Source: Pectobacterium sp013449375
GTDB taxonomy: Bacteria; Pseudomonadota; Gammaproteobacteria; Enterobacterales; Enterobacteriaceae
Strand: one strand, 5' to 3'
Length of the DNA stretch: 64,000 bases
Assembly: GCF_048593165.1 (NCBI RefSeq)
Contig: NZ_CP184271.1
Shown here: positions 15,761 through 24,299 of the stretch, piece by piece
Position numbering within the stretch: the stretch's first letter is position 1
Layout of the letters: every line of letters begins with the position of its first letter
Translations under genes and position numbers: made by a program
Notes under the pieces: model-generated
The model's database searches: none
What the model saw: only the letters and a program-made list of their open reading frames with translations
Told to the model about the DNA's origin: nothing

Positions 15761-16759
15761 CTATGTATTTATTGTGAATTGAAACGTTTGTGTTAACAAC
15801 GGCTGCACCTGAACCACTCTGTCGACGGGGTCTGCGATGATATAACGGTCCGCGGTCACAAATCCCCAAAACTGCAAAAATCGTCCAATAAATCGAGATT
15901 CGATGAGCATGCTTAAGTTTCTTTCTGGCGACCAGTAATTGTTCGTAGGGAATGCCTGCAATAAATCGGGGAAAGCGGTAATAACCTCTTCAACCAGTTG
16001 ACCCACACGTTTGTGGCTCTGAATGCGCCACAGCATAAACAGCCAGAAGGTTCGCAAGTCGGCATCAAACTCAAAACGGTCCAAATAACCCCAGTTATAT
16101 TTTTTGATGGCGGTTTCTAACATAGGTTTAAAAAATGCCTGTACGCCTAGAGTTTGATACTGTTTTTGCGCGGCTTTTTTCACATGGTAGCGGCCGCTAC
16201 GTCGATAAATAATGCCGCTAATTTCGGCTAGCACCCTGGTGTAGTGCAAGGCATTGAATCTGTCTTCGTTATTGCCCGCAAACTCGCTGAAACTTGTGTC
16301 ATGTTCGAATTGAGCAACGGCAAACTCAGGCAATAACTCACTGGCCTGTTTAACCAACTTAGTCGGTAAATTGCCTTTACTCGTGGCTTTGAATGAGCCT
16401 TCTTGTGTCATGGCCTCATCAAGAATTAGCGCGAGATAGCGCATCACTGGGCTGGCAGAAAGATCGTCTGGTGTGCTGATTTTCACACACTGTAGTTCAT
16501 CAAAAGGCGCATAAAGCCAATTGGCCATTTGCGTTGGCGTCACGCCACAAAAATCGGGATGAGGTTGATTATTGCGATCCTGAACTTTGTGTTTTAAAGC
16601 AACGTTGAGTTCATCAAGACTCAAATTTGGGTTCATTGCCAGCATCGCTTCAACATCATCGATGATTTGGGCATGTTGCTTTGAAACGCTGTTCATACAA
16701 CAACGTTTAAATTTTTTACCACTGCCACAATGGCAAGGATCGTTTCGGCCGAGCTTCAT
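15761..16759 (-). CDS. SEC-C metal-binding domain protein, third gene of a hipBA operon
   Basis: 332 residues. The N-terminal zinc ligand motif GRNDPCHCGSGKKFKRCC (residues 4-21) is a canonical SEC-C domain, as at the SecA C-terminus. The remaining ~310 residues are mostly helical and I do not recognise a family; a DFCGVTPTQMANWLYAPF segment near residues 69-86 looks conserved in SEC-C proteins with an accessory domain. AAGGGG precedes the ATG at 16759. It starts 12 bp after the hipA stop, so it is very probably co-transcribed with hipBA. Its role in that module is unknown. Confidence 0.8.
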   Translation of the reverse strand: MKLGRNDPCHCGSGKKFKRCCMNSVSKQHAQIIDDVEAMLAMNPNLSLDELNVALKHKVQDRNNQPHPDFCGVTPTQMANWLYAPFDELQCVKISTPDDLSASPVMRYLALILDEAMTQEGSFKATSKGNLPTKLVKQASELLPEFAVAQFEHDTSFSEFAGNNEDRFNALHYTRVLAEISGIIYRRSGRYHVKKAAQKQYQTLGVQAFFKPMLETAIKKYNWGYLDRFEFDADLRTFWLFMLWRIQSHKRVGQLVEEVITAFPDLLQAFPTNNYWSPERNLSMLIESRFIGRFLQFWGFVTADRYIIADPVDRVVQVQPLLTQTFQFTINT

Positions 16760-16771
16760 CGCTGCCCCTTC

Positions 16772-18127
16772 TTAGGATTGTAAAAAAAGCGCGGCATTTT
16801 CTTGCTTGCGCTGTTTCAATGTATTGGCAATCGCGGACACGGTGGTTTTACTGATCCCTTGTTGCTGTGCGAGATAGGTAAATTGGCTGAGTGCCTCTGC
16901 CACTTCTTCAATAACTTGCCTCGTAGCACTCCAATTCGCAAAGCCTGCACTGGTTGCAAGTTTTTGCATCACCTTAAGCGGTGGCGCTTTGCCATAACCT
17001 CCGAACGCGGTGGCGTGTTCGTTGAATGGATGTGGGCTGTAAGTAACATCGTAAAAGGGCGCAGGCTGCCATTGTCCATCGTCCGCTTGCAAAAACGCCC
17101 AGTTTTTACTGTGATCATCTTGGTTAGACGACAGCAGATTAAAAATGGCACGGCGAAATTGCAACTGCCCAACAGCTGGAGATTTACACAACTGACGGCT
17201 AGCTTTGATCAAGTCAATATAATCTAAACTTGGTGTTCTGAAATCGGCATCCAGCAGCCCGCAGGCGCTGTGCATATGCAAACGGCCTGAACGGCGCTTG
17301 CTGCCTAAATTGATCTGTTCAGCGACATAATCAAAACGCTTGAGTGCTAACCACGCAGGCGCACCGCTGGTATGCGGCGCTTCAATGAGTTGCCAAATTG
17401 GCGGTTGGCATTTAGCGATCTCGGCCATTTGTAGATAGACCGCCTCACACAATCCCTCTTCATGCCCGAGCGCGAGATTTTTCGAGGTAAACTTAATCAG
17501 CCACGCGTCATCACCTGGCTGTGCAACGGTTCTGCATCGTTTAGTTTCCCCAGTAGACATATAAATCTGCGCCTTGGGTCTGGCCCCCCCCGAACTCCCC
17601 CCCGCGACTAATGCGGCCAACACGTGCTGAGTACGTCCATCCAAATCATCGTGGTTGTTATCCATATAATCTGACATAGATGAATCGAACAGCGCTTGCG
17701 CTTCTATGCCCAAGGTTGCTAAATCAATATCAGCGTGCGTCGTAGCTGAAAACGCAGACTCCGGAGAAAAAGAAAGTGCGCCCATGCCTTTATCACCGAC
17801 AAAAGCCAGCCGATCCATCGCGGTTAATTGATTAGGCAGAATGCCCTTTTGCCGGAAAATACGATCTTGTAACAGCATGCCCCAACCATCGGGCAAACAA
17901 TCCCCAAATACGCCATGCACACCTTGGTGCGGCTCTTTAGGTGCGACTTGAACTTGCGTATTCGCTTGCAAAGTAAAAGGCGACAAATTGCCGAACTGCT
18001 GCAAATAGCTGTCTGCATATTGAAAAAACACACCTTGCCGGTTCTGCGCCAAGACGCCTACAGCGACCTGCTCTCCTGAGCTTAACGTGCGAGTTACGGT
18101 GAGTTTCTGAATGGGTTTAAAACTCAT
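16772..18127 (-). CDS. hipA: HipA-family serine/threonine kinase toxin
   Basis: 451 residues. HipA N-terminal domain (about residues 10-130, ending FVGDKGMGALSFSPE), then the kinase-like fold: glycine-rich GGARPKAQIY at 180-189, catalytic NQDDHSKNWAFL at 335-346 and metal-binding FYDVTYSP at 358-365. HipA toxins phosphorylate aminoacyl-tRNA synthetases (GltX in E. coli) and arrest growth; the target here is unknown. The long acidic insert near residues 150-165 is unusual compared with short HipA. It overlaps the HipB-like gene by 11 bp and precedes the SEC-C gene. Confidence 0.88.
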   Translation of the reverse strand: MSFKPIQKLTVTRTLSSGEQVAVGVLAQNRQGVFFQYADSYLQQFGNLSPFTLQANTQVQVAPKEPHQGVHGVFGDCLPDGWGMLLQDRIFRQKGILPNQLTAMDRLAFVGDKGMGALSFSPESAFSATTHADIDLATLGIEAQALFDSSMSDYMDNNHDDLDGRTQHVLAALVAGGSSGGARPKAQIYMSTGETKRCRTVAQPGDDAWLIKFTSKNLALGHEEGLCEAVYLQMAEIAKCQPPIWQLIEAPHTSGAPAWLALKRFDYVAEQINLGSKRRSGRLHMHSACGLLDADFRTPSLDYIDLIKASRQLCKSPAVGQLQFRRAIFNLLSSNQDDHSKNWAFLQADDGQWQPAPFYDVTYSPHPFNEHATAFGGYGKAPPLKVMQKLATSAGFANWSATRQVIEEVAEALSQFTYLAQQQGISKTTVSAIANTLKQRKQENAALFLQS

Positions 18128-18407
18128 CTTTTAGCACCTCATCAATACTCGTGGGCATAGTCACGCGCTCTTTGTTCGGCTGTGTGAGTTGATAAAGCCT
18201 ATCTAGTGAATCAAGTGTCTGCCAAAGCAACAGCAATTGGCGAAATGAAATTTGCCCAGTGAGTTCAAACTTCTTAATGGTGGCCGCAGGTACACAGCTT
18301 CGCTCTGCCAATGCCGCTCGTGACAGTTTTGCGCGTTGGCGTAATTCACGCAAATAAGCCGCATAGGCTTGGCTTACATCGGTATCATCAAGTAAGGTGA
18401 AATTCAT
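18117..18407 (-). CDS. hipB: HipB-like XRE antitoxin/regulator
   Basis: 96 residues from ATG 18407. Helix-turn-helix: YLRELRQRAKLSRAALAERSCVPAATIKKFELTGQISFRQLLLLWQTL (residues 20-68), the XRE/HipB pattern. The C-terminal DEVLKDEF is short and acidic, as in HipB tails. An ATG at 18440 is in frame, but choosing it would put the operator-like palindrome 18423-18438 inside the gene, and neither start has a strong ribosome site. It overlaps hipA by 11 bp, so antitoxin and toxin are translationally linked. Confidence 0.83.
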   Translation of the reverse strand: MNFTLLDDTDVSQAYAAYLRELRQRAKLSRAALAERSCVPAATIKKFELTGQISFRQLLLLWQTLDSLDRLYQLTQPNKERVTMPTSIDEVLKDEF

Positions 18408-18422
18408 CCGCAACGACCAGTT

Positions 18423-18438
18423 GGATACAATTATATCC
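18423..18438. promoter_or_regulatory. HipB-type operator palindrome
   Basis: GGATACAATTATATCC is a near-perfect 16-bp palindrome (GGATA-N6-TATCC), 15 bp before the chosen hipB start. E. coli HipB is known to bind TATCC-N8-GGATA, so the same half-sites appear here in the opposite arrangement. Likely autorepression site of the hipB-hipA-SEC-C operon. Confidence 0.65.
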
Positions 18439-18449
18439 ATTATAGGAGT

Positions 18450-18481
18450 AAAAAAAAGAAATTGGCTACCATTGTAGCCAA
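18450..18481 (-). terminator. terminator of the McrBC-like operon
   Basis: Minus-strand TTGGCTAC, AATG loop, GTAGCCAA (18481-18462), then TTTCTTTTTTTT. Perfect 8-bp stem with a strong T-tract, 120 bp after the stop of the McrC-like gene, isolating it from hipB. Confidence 0.88.
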
Positions 18482-18602
18482 GTCAGTGTTGGGGTTTTCG
18501 ACATTTCGCGTGAATCAAGTTAAAAATGGGGTTGGGAGCATCTGTTAATAGCAAGGCAGTTAATGAATCAGCCAGAAAAAGGGAAGATGACTATTTCCCC
18601 TC

Positions 18603-21065
18603 TCAGGCATGCGATACCGCCAAGGCTTCTTCATAGACCTCTTTCACCGCATTAAATTGCTGAGCCATTTCCAGCGCATTCAAGGTTGTCAGCTTCATTG
18701 AATGTCGAATCGGCCGATGAGGAACGTTTTCAATCGGTGTGTTTAACTCCAGCGGTTTACCTAATTCAAACAAAATACACTCGTATGCATCGGTACTGAG
18801 TTTCCCTGCCTGTTCCACCGTTAATTCATTCCTGTTAACGATTTTTTGGCTTTTAACCGGCCATATTTTCTTAATCGATTTCCAGTGGTGATCAAGGTCA
18901 CTCGTTGAAGCGATGGCGAGGTAGCGTATTTCTGCGACAAGGTGGCTTCTGGCATTTTTCATTGCCTGATTAAATGTCTCAACGCGGGTGTGATACCACG
19001 CTGATGTGCCGTTTTCAAAATTATCAAAATACGTGCTGGCTCGCCCTTTAGTACCGCCCAAGGAGGCTGTCAGCACTAAATCGGGATAAAGTGTTTGTGC
19101 CATCCCGTAATAAGGAATTCGAGCTGGTTCTTGCAAATATAAGCGTTCTTGCAATTTTTGCGTGCTGTAGGCACTTCCCGCTACGCCAAGTTGACGGATT
19201 AAAAAGTCAACCAACCAGCGGCACCCTGCGTGATCTTTGTCGTTCGGAAGCAGTGCAAATGCGCCAATCCCCACCTCAGAAATCATATCAAGGTAAGGGT
19301 TGTCGTCCACGTGTTGGTTAAAACATCCAGGATAGAGGGCGAAGGCCCCAAACACGGGACGGCTTTTATGGCCTATCGCGGACGATTGATCTTGCGTAAT
19401 ACGGATCAAAGCATCGCGGTAACGGTGCATTTGGTTAATGGCATCGTCCGGCACCAAATCGGTTTTATCAATATCGTATTTATCTGCATCGCCCCCATCT
19501 ACTTTGCTCGGTTGGGTTTGAATACGGTACTTTGCATCGAACAGCCAAATAAAGCATTTGTCGCTCGGCGTAGGGAATTCGACCTTCAAGACAATATCAG
19601 GACGATGAGAGACGAAGTAAGAACGAATATCCTTGGTGTTTGGGGTAAAATACGGTTCGTGCGCTAATTTCGCCACTACACCATCATCGCGTTCAAAAAC
19701 AAAAGCGCCGGCAAAGCCATCCTTTAATTGATATTCAAAACCATTTTTTAATACTAAGGCTTGGCGATTCGGCGTGACATCCTTAAAGCCAAGGTCGTCG
19801 ACTAACATGTTGCGCAATGCCAGGAAACACCACACTTCATAAATTTCGGCAACCGACTTCATCGAGATACTGGTTTGATTGGCAAACACATCTAAGTAGC
19901 ATTTAAGTTCCTGCCAAATACGGTATACCGCGCTGTATCCGGTTTTTTGTTGCAGTACAAGAGAGGATTTAGCCAAGCCATTAAATACACCAACGTCACG
20001 TAAAAAACTGTGGTTCAGCATTTTGTTTAATGGTTTTTGCCAACTGCCAATTTCGTTGAGGAACGCATCGGAAAGGCGTTGATTCTCGGGGGCTTGATTA
20101 TTTTTTCGCAGCTTACGTTCAAACTCAGCTAATCGATTTTTGCATTGGGTGACCACCATTTTGATAAAACGATTCTCTGGCGTATCGACACTCAAGAATT
20201 TTTTTTCAACGCGATAGCGTCTATCCGATCGACCATTCCTCAGATCGTTAATGACGTTTTCGGCTAAGCGCTGAGGTAATCGCCCTTTTAAACGATCCGC
20301 GCGTACAAATGAAATGCTGGGCTGTAAACGACGATGAGGCGCCTGGCTGATAATTTTTAAACTTTGCGCCAAGCGTTGTCTCAGCGTAGTGAAATTAGCC
20401 AACCAAAGTAAGGGAAAATCACCACGCTGTTTACTGTGTTCTGCATCTTGCTCTGTTTTCTCCGCTAGGCTAAAACGCCATAGCGGGTAATGATTGTCGA
20501 GTAGCTGATACATCTGCGACAAATCACTGTGCAAATCCATTTTGGTCGGCAACACTTCAAAAGCAAGGGTAAACCGATAATCCTTACCTGCAAGGTGATA
20601 GCTGAGTGGCAGACGCATCCAGCCCACATCATTACCGGTGTTGATGGTGCCCGTTAAGCGGGCAGGAATATCGCGTTTCTTTGCCGCAAAACGAAAACCT
20701 TCATTCACTAACCTCACTCGATGCGTTAAGCCAGCTTGCTCCACCGCATTAAAAAACACCCACTCAAACTGATATTGCGCGTTTTCAAAAAACAAAGGTT
20801 CCTGCAAATTGATCGACTCACTCTGCACACTCGGTGCATTCCCCAATGCACCAGGGATAAGGATTTGATCAAGAACCACCACTTCCTGTAAATCCATCGC
20901 AGGGGAAAAACGCACCGTCGAGCCCACCATCGAAGGCGTATTCGCATCAGCGTGCTGGGTTCGTTTAGCCAACGTATGTCGATAAGCCTGTTGCCGTTTA
21001 GCGATATCGTTGCACCAAATCGACAGTTCAAAATGCTCAGTTTGTAGTCGCAATAATTCGGGCAT
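18603..21065 (-). CDS. McrC-like DUF2357 / PD-(D/E)XK nuclease subunit
   Basis: 820 residues. N-terminal DUF2357-type region (about 1-400), with an YRVEKKFLSVDTPENRFIKMVV segment at 284-305 that is a hallmark of the family. The nuclease core is EIYEVWCFLALR (407-418), HRPDIVL (487-493) and WLFDAKYRI (507-515), giving the D...DxK of the PD-(D/E)XK fold. The ~300-residue C-terminal extension I do not recognise. It follows the McrB-like ATPase by 18 bp. In known McrBC systems McrC stimulates the GTPase and cuts modified DNA; this subunit is larger than E. coli McrC (~350 residues). Confidence 0.85.
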   Translation of the reverse strand: MPELLRLQTEHFELSIWCNDIAKRQQAYRHTLAKRTQHADANTPSMVGSTVRFSPAMDLQEVVVLDQILIPGALGNAPSVQSESINLQEPLFFENAQYQFEWVFFNAVEQAGLTHRVRLVNEGFRFAAKKRDIPARLTGTINTGNDVGWMRLPLSYHLAGKDYRFTLAFEVLPTKMDLHSDLSQMYQLLDNHYPLWRFSLAEKTEQDAEHSKQRGDFPLLWLANFTTLRQRLAQSLKIISQAPHRRLQPSISFVRADRLKGRLPQRLAENVINDLRNGRSDRRYRVEKKFLSVDTPENRFIKMVVTQCKNRLAEFERKLRKNNQAPENQRLSDAFLNEIGSWQKPLNKMLNHSFLRDVGVFNGLAKSSLVLQQKTGYSAVYRIWQELKCYLDVFANQTSISMKSVAEIYEVWCFLALRNMLVDDLGFKDVTPNRQALVLKNGFEYQLKDGFAGAFVFERDDGVVAKLAHEPYFTPNTKDIRSYFVSHRPDIVLKVEFPTPSDKCFIWLFDAKYRIQTQPSKVDGGDADKYDIDKTDLVPDDAINQMHRYRDALIRITQDQSSAIGHKSRPVFGAFALYPGCFNQHVDDNPYLDMISEVGIGAFALLPNDKDHAGCRWLVDFLIRQLGVAGSAYSTQKLQERLYLQEPARIPYYGMAQTLYPDLVLTASLGGTKGRASTYFDNFENGTSAWYHTRVETFNQAMKNARSHLVAEIRYLAIASTSDLDHHWKSIKKIWPVKSQKIVNRNELTVEQAGKLSTDAYECILFELGKPLELNTPIENVPHRPIRHSMKLTTLNALEMAQQFNAVKEVYEEALAVSHA

Positions 21066-21083
21066 TTCGTACCGCCTTGTGGG

Positions 21084-22922
21084 TTATGGCCAAAAACTGG
21101 TGAAGCCTGATTGAACAAGTTTATTTTGCATCCACTCAATTTTAGCGCGACTGCGGCAAGCAATCATTATGGTCGCGCCATCCTGGTGCTTTTCACGATA
21201 AAAATCTGGTCTTACATTATTTTTATCCCAAATAGCAGACAGGCTTTCTTTTAACGTATCAGATAATTTTATGAGCAATGACTGCTCAATATCAAATTGT
21301 GCTAATTTATCGCTGTCGCCTTCAATACGCGGCAGCACTTTGCACATTAAAAAATCATCCCAAACGGCTTGTAGTGCTTCGTCGTTTTCTGGCTGTAGGC
21401 TTATCACACTCAGCAGCAATTCATTTAATGCACGATAGGCCAATTTAAAGGACGTGTTATCCAAAACGGTATTAAGCGCATGCAGAAATTTAATACTCTT
21501 TTTGCCATCTGCATCAATCGCAGGCAAGCGTGCTTGATTCTTCACCGCACTGGAATAAATCGGGTAGGAGAATTTTTTAGAGGCGACTGTTGGCGAAAAA
21601 TAATCGTCAAAATCATTAGGGAAGAAGTCACCAAAATCAAAACTCAGCGCACGATCAATTACCTTACGGGAAAAACCGTGCGTGGTCTCATCCATATTTA
21701 CCGTACCCGCGACCAGTAAGTTAAAAGGAATACCGATGCCATTCTCAAAAAATTCAAGCCATAATGCAGAAGCTGGGTCTAACTTCAAACTCTTGCACAA
21801 TTCACTCCGTTTATCATCAGAAAGTGACTGAATCACCGAGGCTTTTAATAATGGAGCGCACTGGTAGGTAAATGCATCATCTTCCCATTCCCATTCGCGG
21901 GTTTCCAGTATAGATAAATAATCCGCAAAATACTGCTCGACAGGGGCAAGATTCATTTCATCCAGGCATAACCAATACGGCGGTATTGCCTGCAAATCAT
22001 TACGGTGCCCTGAGGTGATTTTCCCAGTAATTTGCACACCGGACTCAGCAATGGCCTTCCACGCTTTAACGATAAATGTCAGCACGTCAGTAATCACATA
22101 TTCGACGTTGCCATTTAAGCGGGAGGAATAACCCAATAAATCACTGGGTTCATGCCAATCTGGGCGAACAGAAACTAAGCAATACGTTTCGTCAATATGC
22201 CCTGTCGCTTTCGCCTGTTCACGAACAAAACGTGATTTCCCTGTGCCGGAAATACCGGCTAGGAGGAGGAAGGGTTTGGGTAGAAGAATAGTGTTGCTAT
22301 CTTTTTCAATCAATTTCTCTTTGGTAGATATTTCTTTCATTTCGAAATCCATCCCTTCTATTTCTTTATAGAAATGCAGCAATGAATACAGATCATCATT
22401 AAGAACATCGTCGGACGGAATATTCTTGGAGTCATAATATTTTGCAATAATACTTGATTTTTCGTACGATTTTCCAAGAGAAGTGTCCGCGTTTAAATTT
22501 ATATATCTAACACCCCAATTTTCTAAACCAGCCATCTTAATTAGCAGTTGGTTTTTTATATATTCTGCTCGTTCCTCTGCACCTTTTTTACCCAATTTTT
22601 TGGTCGGGTTGGTTGTGCCCTGGTTAAGCGACAAATAAAACCCTGAACCATCAGATTTAAAAAGATATACTGGGTAGATTCCATCTTGAGTAGTGGTTGT
22701 TATTCTTGGATTGAGAATAGACAACCAAGGAATATTTGCCCACCCACCGGTTCCAGCACTAGCCTCAACGACATAAAATGGCTCAAATTTATTGACTATG
22801 TGTTCGACTTCTTTCTTCAAGTCTTCTTTTATTAATTTTACAACAGGATTACCTTTAAATTTTTCTTTTGTTGCCGAAACCCAGCTTTTAGTTATTATCT
22901 GAAATTTTTCTTGCAGGCTCAT
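21084..22922 (-). CDS. McrB-like AAA+ ATPase/GTPase with MrcB N-terminal domain
   Basis: 612 residues. Residues ~50-190 form an MrcB_N (DUF3578) specificity domain: AGTGGWANIPWLSILNP, DGIYPVYLFKSDGSGFYLSLNQG. The AAA+ motor has Walker A GISGTGKSRF (223-232), Walker B WLCLDEMNLAPVEQYFADYL (317-336) and the McrB signature-like GTVNMDETTHGFSRKVIDRA (406-425) with the arginine finger. The N-terminal domain of this type is thought to read a modified base; the one here is unknown. AGGAG precedes ATG 22922. With the downstream DUF2357 nuclease it forms a two-gene type IV restriction system. Confidence 0.9.
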   Translation of the reverse strand: MSLQEKFQIITKSWVSATKEKFKGNPVVKLIKEDLKKEVEHIVNKFEPFYVVEASAGTGGWANIPWLSILNPRITTTTQDGIYPVYLFKSDGSGFYLSLNQGTTNPTKKLGKKGAEERAEYIKNQLLIKMAGLENWGVRYINLNADTSLGKSYEKSSIIAKYYDSKNIPSDDVLNDDLYSLLHFYKEIEGMDFEMKEISTKEKLIEKDSNTILLPKPFLLLAGISGTGKSRFVREQAKATGHIDETYCLVSVRPDWHEPSDLLGYSSRLNGNVEYVITDVLTFIVKAWKAIAESGVQITGKITSGHRNDLQAIPPYWLCLDEMNLAPVEQYFADYLSILETREWEWEDDAFTYQCAPLLKASVIQSLSDDKRSELCKSLKLDPASALWLEFFENGIGIPFNLLVAGTVNMDETTHGFSRKVIDRALSFDFGDFFPNDFDDYFSPTVASKKFSYPIYSSAVKNQARLPAIDADGKKSIKFLHALNTVLDNTSFKLAYRALNELLLSVISLQPENDEALQAVWDDFLMCKVLPRIEGDSDKLAQFDIEQSLLIKLSDTLKESLSAIWDKNNVRPDFYREKHQDGATIMIACRSRAKIEWMQNKLVQSGFTSFWP

Positions 22923-23051
22923 CCTAGCTCCTAAATTAAGACAATAAACTTATGATATTTACTACAAAAATTTATTTTATTGCGTAATGCTATTTATTTC
23001 TACTACACACGAAAAATTTATTTGGCTTTCACAGAAGAATCGGTTCAACCA

Positions 23052-23083
23052 AACTCACCTCCCGAGAAGGTGAGTTTTCATTT
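23052..23083 (+). terminator. hairpin with T-tract, no obvious gene upstream
   Basis: AACTCACCT (23052-23060) pairs with AGGTGAGTT (23068-23076), followed by TTCATTTTTTT. It reads as a plus-strand terminator, yet the 130 bp before it contain only the McrB-like gene's promoter region on the other strand. It may end a small untranslated transcript or be left from a lost gene. Confidence 0.6.
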
Positions 23084-23108
23084 TTTTATTACCAACCAAA
23101 ACCAGAGG

Positions 23109-23157
23109 CTACGATATACGTAGTATCTAAGACCTTTCATACCTACGAATATCGTAG
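23109..23157. promoter_or_regulatory. twin CTACG-N5-CGTAG operators of XRE regulator 1
   Basis: CTACGATATACGTAG at 23109-23123 and CTACGAATATCGTAG at 23143-23157, centres 34 bp apart. The second ends 2 bp before the ATG at 23160, leaving no room for a ribosome site. The same pair, with the same 34-bp spacing, precedes the paralogous regulator at 23848. Confidence 0.85.
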
Positions 23158-23159
23158 TT

Positions 23160-23477
23160 ATGAATACTCGTCAGCAACATCGTGATATTTTCAGTCAACG
23201 TCTCAAGGATGCCCGATTGTTTAGGGGGCTGTCTCAGAAAGGGCTGGGTATTGCAGCCGGAATTGATGAATTCGTAGCAAGCGCCCGAATTAACCGTTAT
23301 GAGAAAGGCGTGCATGAAGCCAATCTCGTCATCGCCAACCGCTTGGCTGAGGCACTCGATGTTCCCCTCGCCTATTTCTATGCCGCTGATGATAATCTGG
23401 CAAAAATGATTCTGACATTCGCAGAGTTATCCGCAGCAGAGCAAACGGCGCTACTCAACTCTCTGGAAAATAAATAG
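23160..23477 (+). CDS. XRE-family helix-turn-helix regulator (paralogue 1)
   Basis: 105 residues. HTH_3-type domain at residues 12-67: SQRLKDARLFRGLSQKGLGIAAGIDEFVASARINRYEKGVHEA..., then LAEALDVPLAYFYAADD and a short helical tail. No Shine-Dalgarno sequence: the 15-bp operator sits directly before the ATG, so the mRNA may be leaderless. Highly similar to the 23848-24174 protein (shared LGIAAGIDEFVAS.RINRYEKGVHEA). Likely an autorepressor of phage or mobile-element type. A Ner-like gene lies between the two paralogues on the other strand. Confidence 0.85.
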   Translation: MNTRQQHRDIFSQRLKDARLFRGLSQKGLGIAAGIDEFVASARINRYEKGVHEANLVIANRLAEALDVPLAYFYAADDNLAKMILTFAELSAAEQTALLNSLENK

Positions 23478-23489
23478 CTTTCCAGACGT

Positions 23490-23750
23490 TCATGACGTCT
23501 TATCGCCCCTTATCCTCGCCTTTCGATCAAGCAAACTTCCCTCCGTATCGTAATAACGACTCGGCCATATTTCGGCGGGATGTAACCCAAGTGCGCCTGC
23601 AACCAGCCATTCGCCTTTAGGCCAAGGGCGCGTTAATACATTTGCCAGCGTTGACGAACTCAAACCTACAGAACGTGAAAGCGCAGCCATTGAGGTACTT
23701 TTCTTATGCAAGGCAGCAATGATATCTGCTTTGTGCCAATCCTTTTTCAT
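23490..23750 (-). CDS. Ner/Nlp-like helix-turn-helix DNA-binding protein
   Basis: 86 residues: KKDWHKADIIAALHKKSTSMAALSRSVGLSSSTLANVLTRPWPKGEWLVAGALGLHPAEIWPSRYY. This is the Mu Ner / Nlp (SfsB) regulator pattern, a compact HTH with a conserved GLHPAEIWPSRY end. An AGGAGG ribosome site lies 5 nt before the ATG, the strongest in this region. It is convergent with XRE paralogue 1 (12-bp gap) and divergent from paralogue 2. Ner proteins in transposable phages shut off early transcription; here it may control mobility functions that are no longer present. Confidence 0.85.
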   Translation of the reverse strand: MKKDWHKADIIAALHKKSTSMAALSRSVGLSSSTLANVLTRPWPKGEWLVAGALGLHPAEIWPSRYYDTEGSLLDRKARIRGDKTS

Positions 23751-23796
23751 CTAACCTCCTAACAGTTCATCATTAAAGGAACATGCACTACCAATA

Positions 23797-23845
23797 CTAC
23801 GTTATTCGTAGTATCTAGCTCAAGAAAAAACTACGATTCTCGTAG
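23797..23845. promoter_or_regulatory. twin CTACG-N5-CGTAG operators of XRE regulator 2
   Basis: CTACGTTATTCGTAG at 23797-23811 and CTACGATTCTCGTAG at 23831-23845, centres 34 bp apart, the second ending 2 bp before the ATG. Between them both copies of the module keep GTATCTA directly after the first operator, a plausible -10 region. The Ner-like gene's own promoter lies on the other strand in this gap. Confidence 0.85.
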
Positions 23846-23847
23846 TC

Positions 23848-24174
23848 ATGATGACAAAACAAAATTACCATGACGTTTTCTGCCAACGACTAAAACAGGC
23901 TCGCTTGGCGAAAGGCTTATCGCAGAAAAAACTCGGCATTGCTGCTGGCATCGATGAATTCGTTGCTAGTACACGAATCAACCGCTATGAGAAAGGTGTC
24001 CACGAAGCAAGTATTGAAACTGCCCAGCAGCTAGCAGAAGCACTAGACGTACCACTAGCCTACTTCTATACAGAAAACGATGAGTTAGCCGAAATGATGC
24101 TGGCGTTTTTGGCACTATCACCGGAGAAAAAATCTGAGGTTCTGGCATTTATGAAAAATGCCACGCAAAATTAA
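23848..24174 (+). CDS. XRE-family helix-turn-helix regulator (paralogue 2)
   Basis: 108 residues. Nearly the same HTH as paralogue 1: CQRLKQARLAKGLSQKKLGIAAGIDEFVASTRINRYEKGVHEA, then LAEALDVPLAYFYTENDELAEMMLAF. Two in-frame ATGs at 23848 and 23851. As with the first copy the operator abuts the start and no ribosome site is present. The recognition helices are almost identical, so both proteins should bind all four CTACG sites and cross-regulate. Probably arose by local duplication of the operator-gene unit. Confidence 0.85.
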   Translation: MMTKQNYHDVFCQRLKQARLAKGLSQKKLGIAAGIDEFVASTRINRYEKGVHEASIETAQQLAEALDVPLAYFYTENDELAEMMLAFLALSPEKKSEVLAFMKNATQN

Positions 24175-24299
24175 GTAATATTTTTCAAATCGCTACGAAA
24201 AATTTACCCAAACTCAGCGCCTGTGCGCACCTGATTCCTGCGCTGATGGCAATCAGCGAGCAGGCTTCATCAATTCACACAGCAAACCTCACCTAAAAC

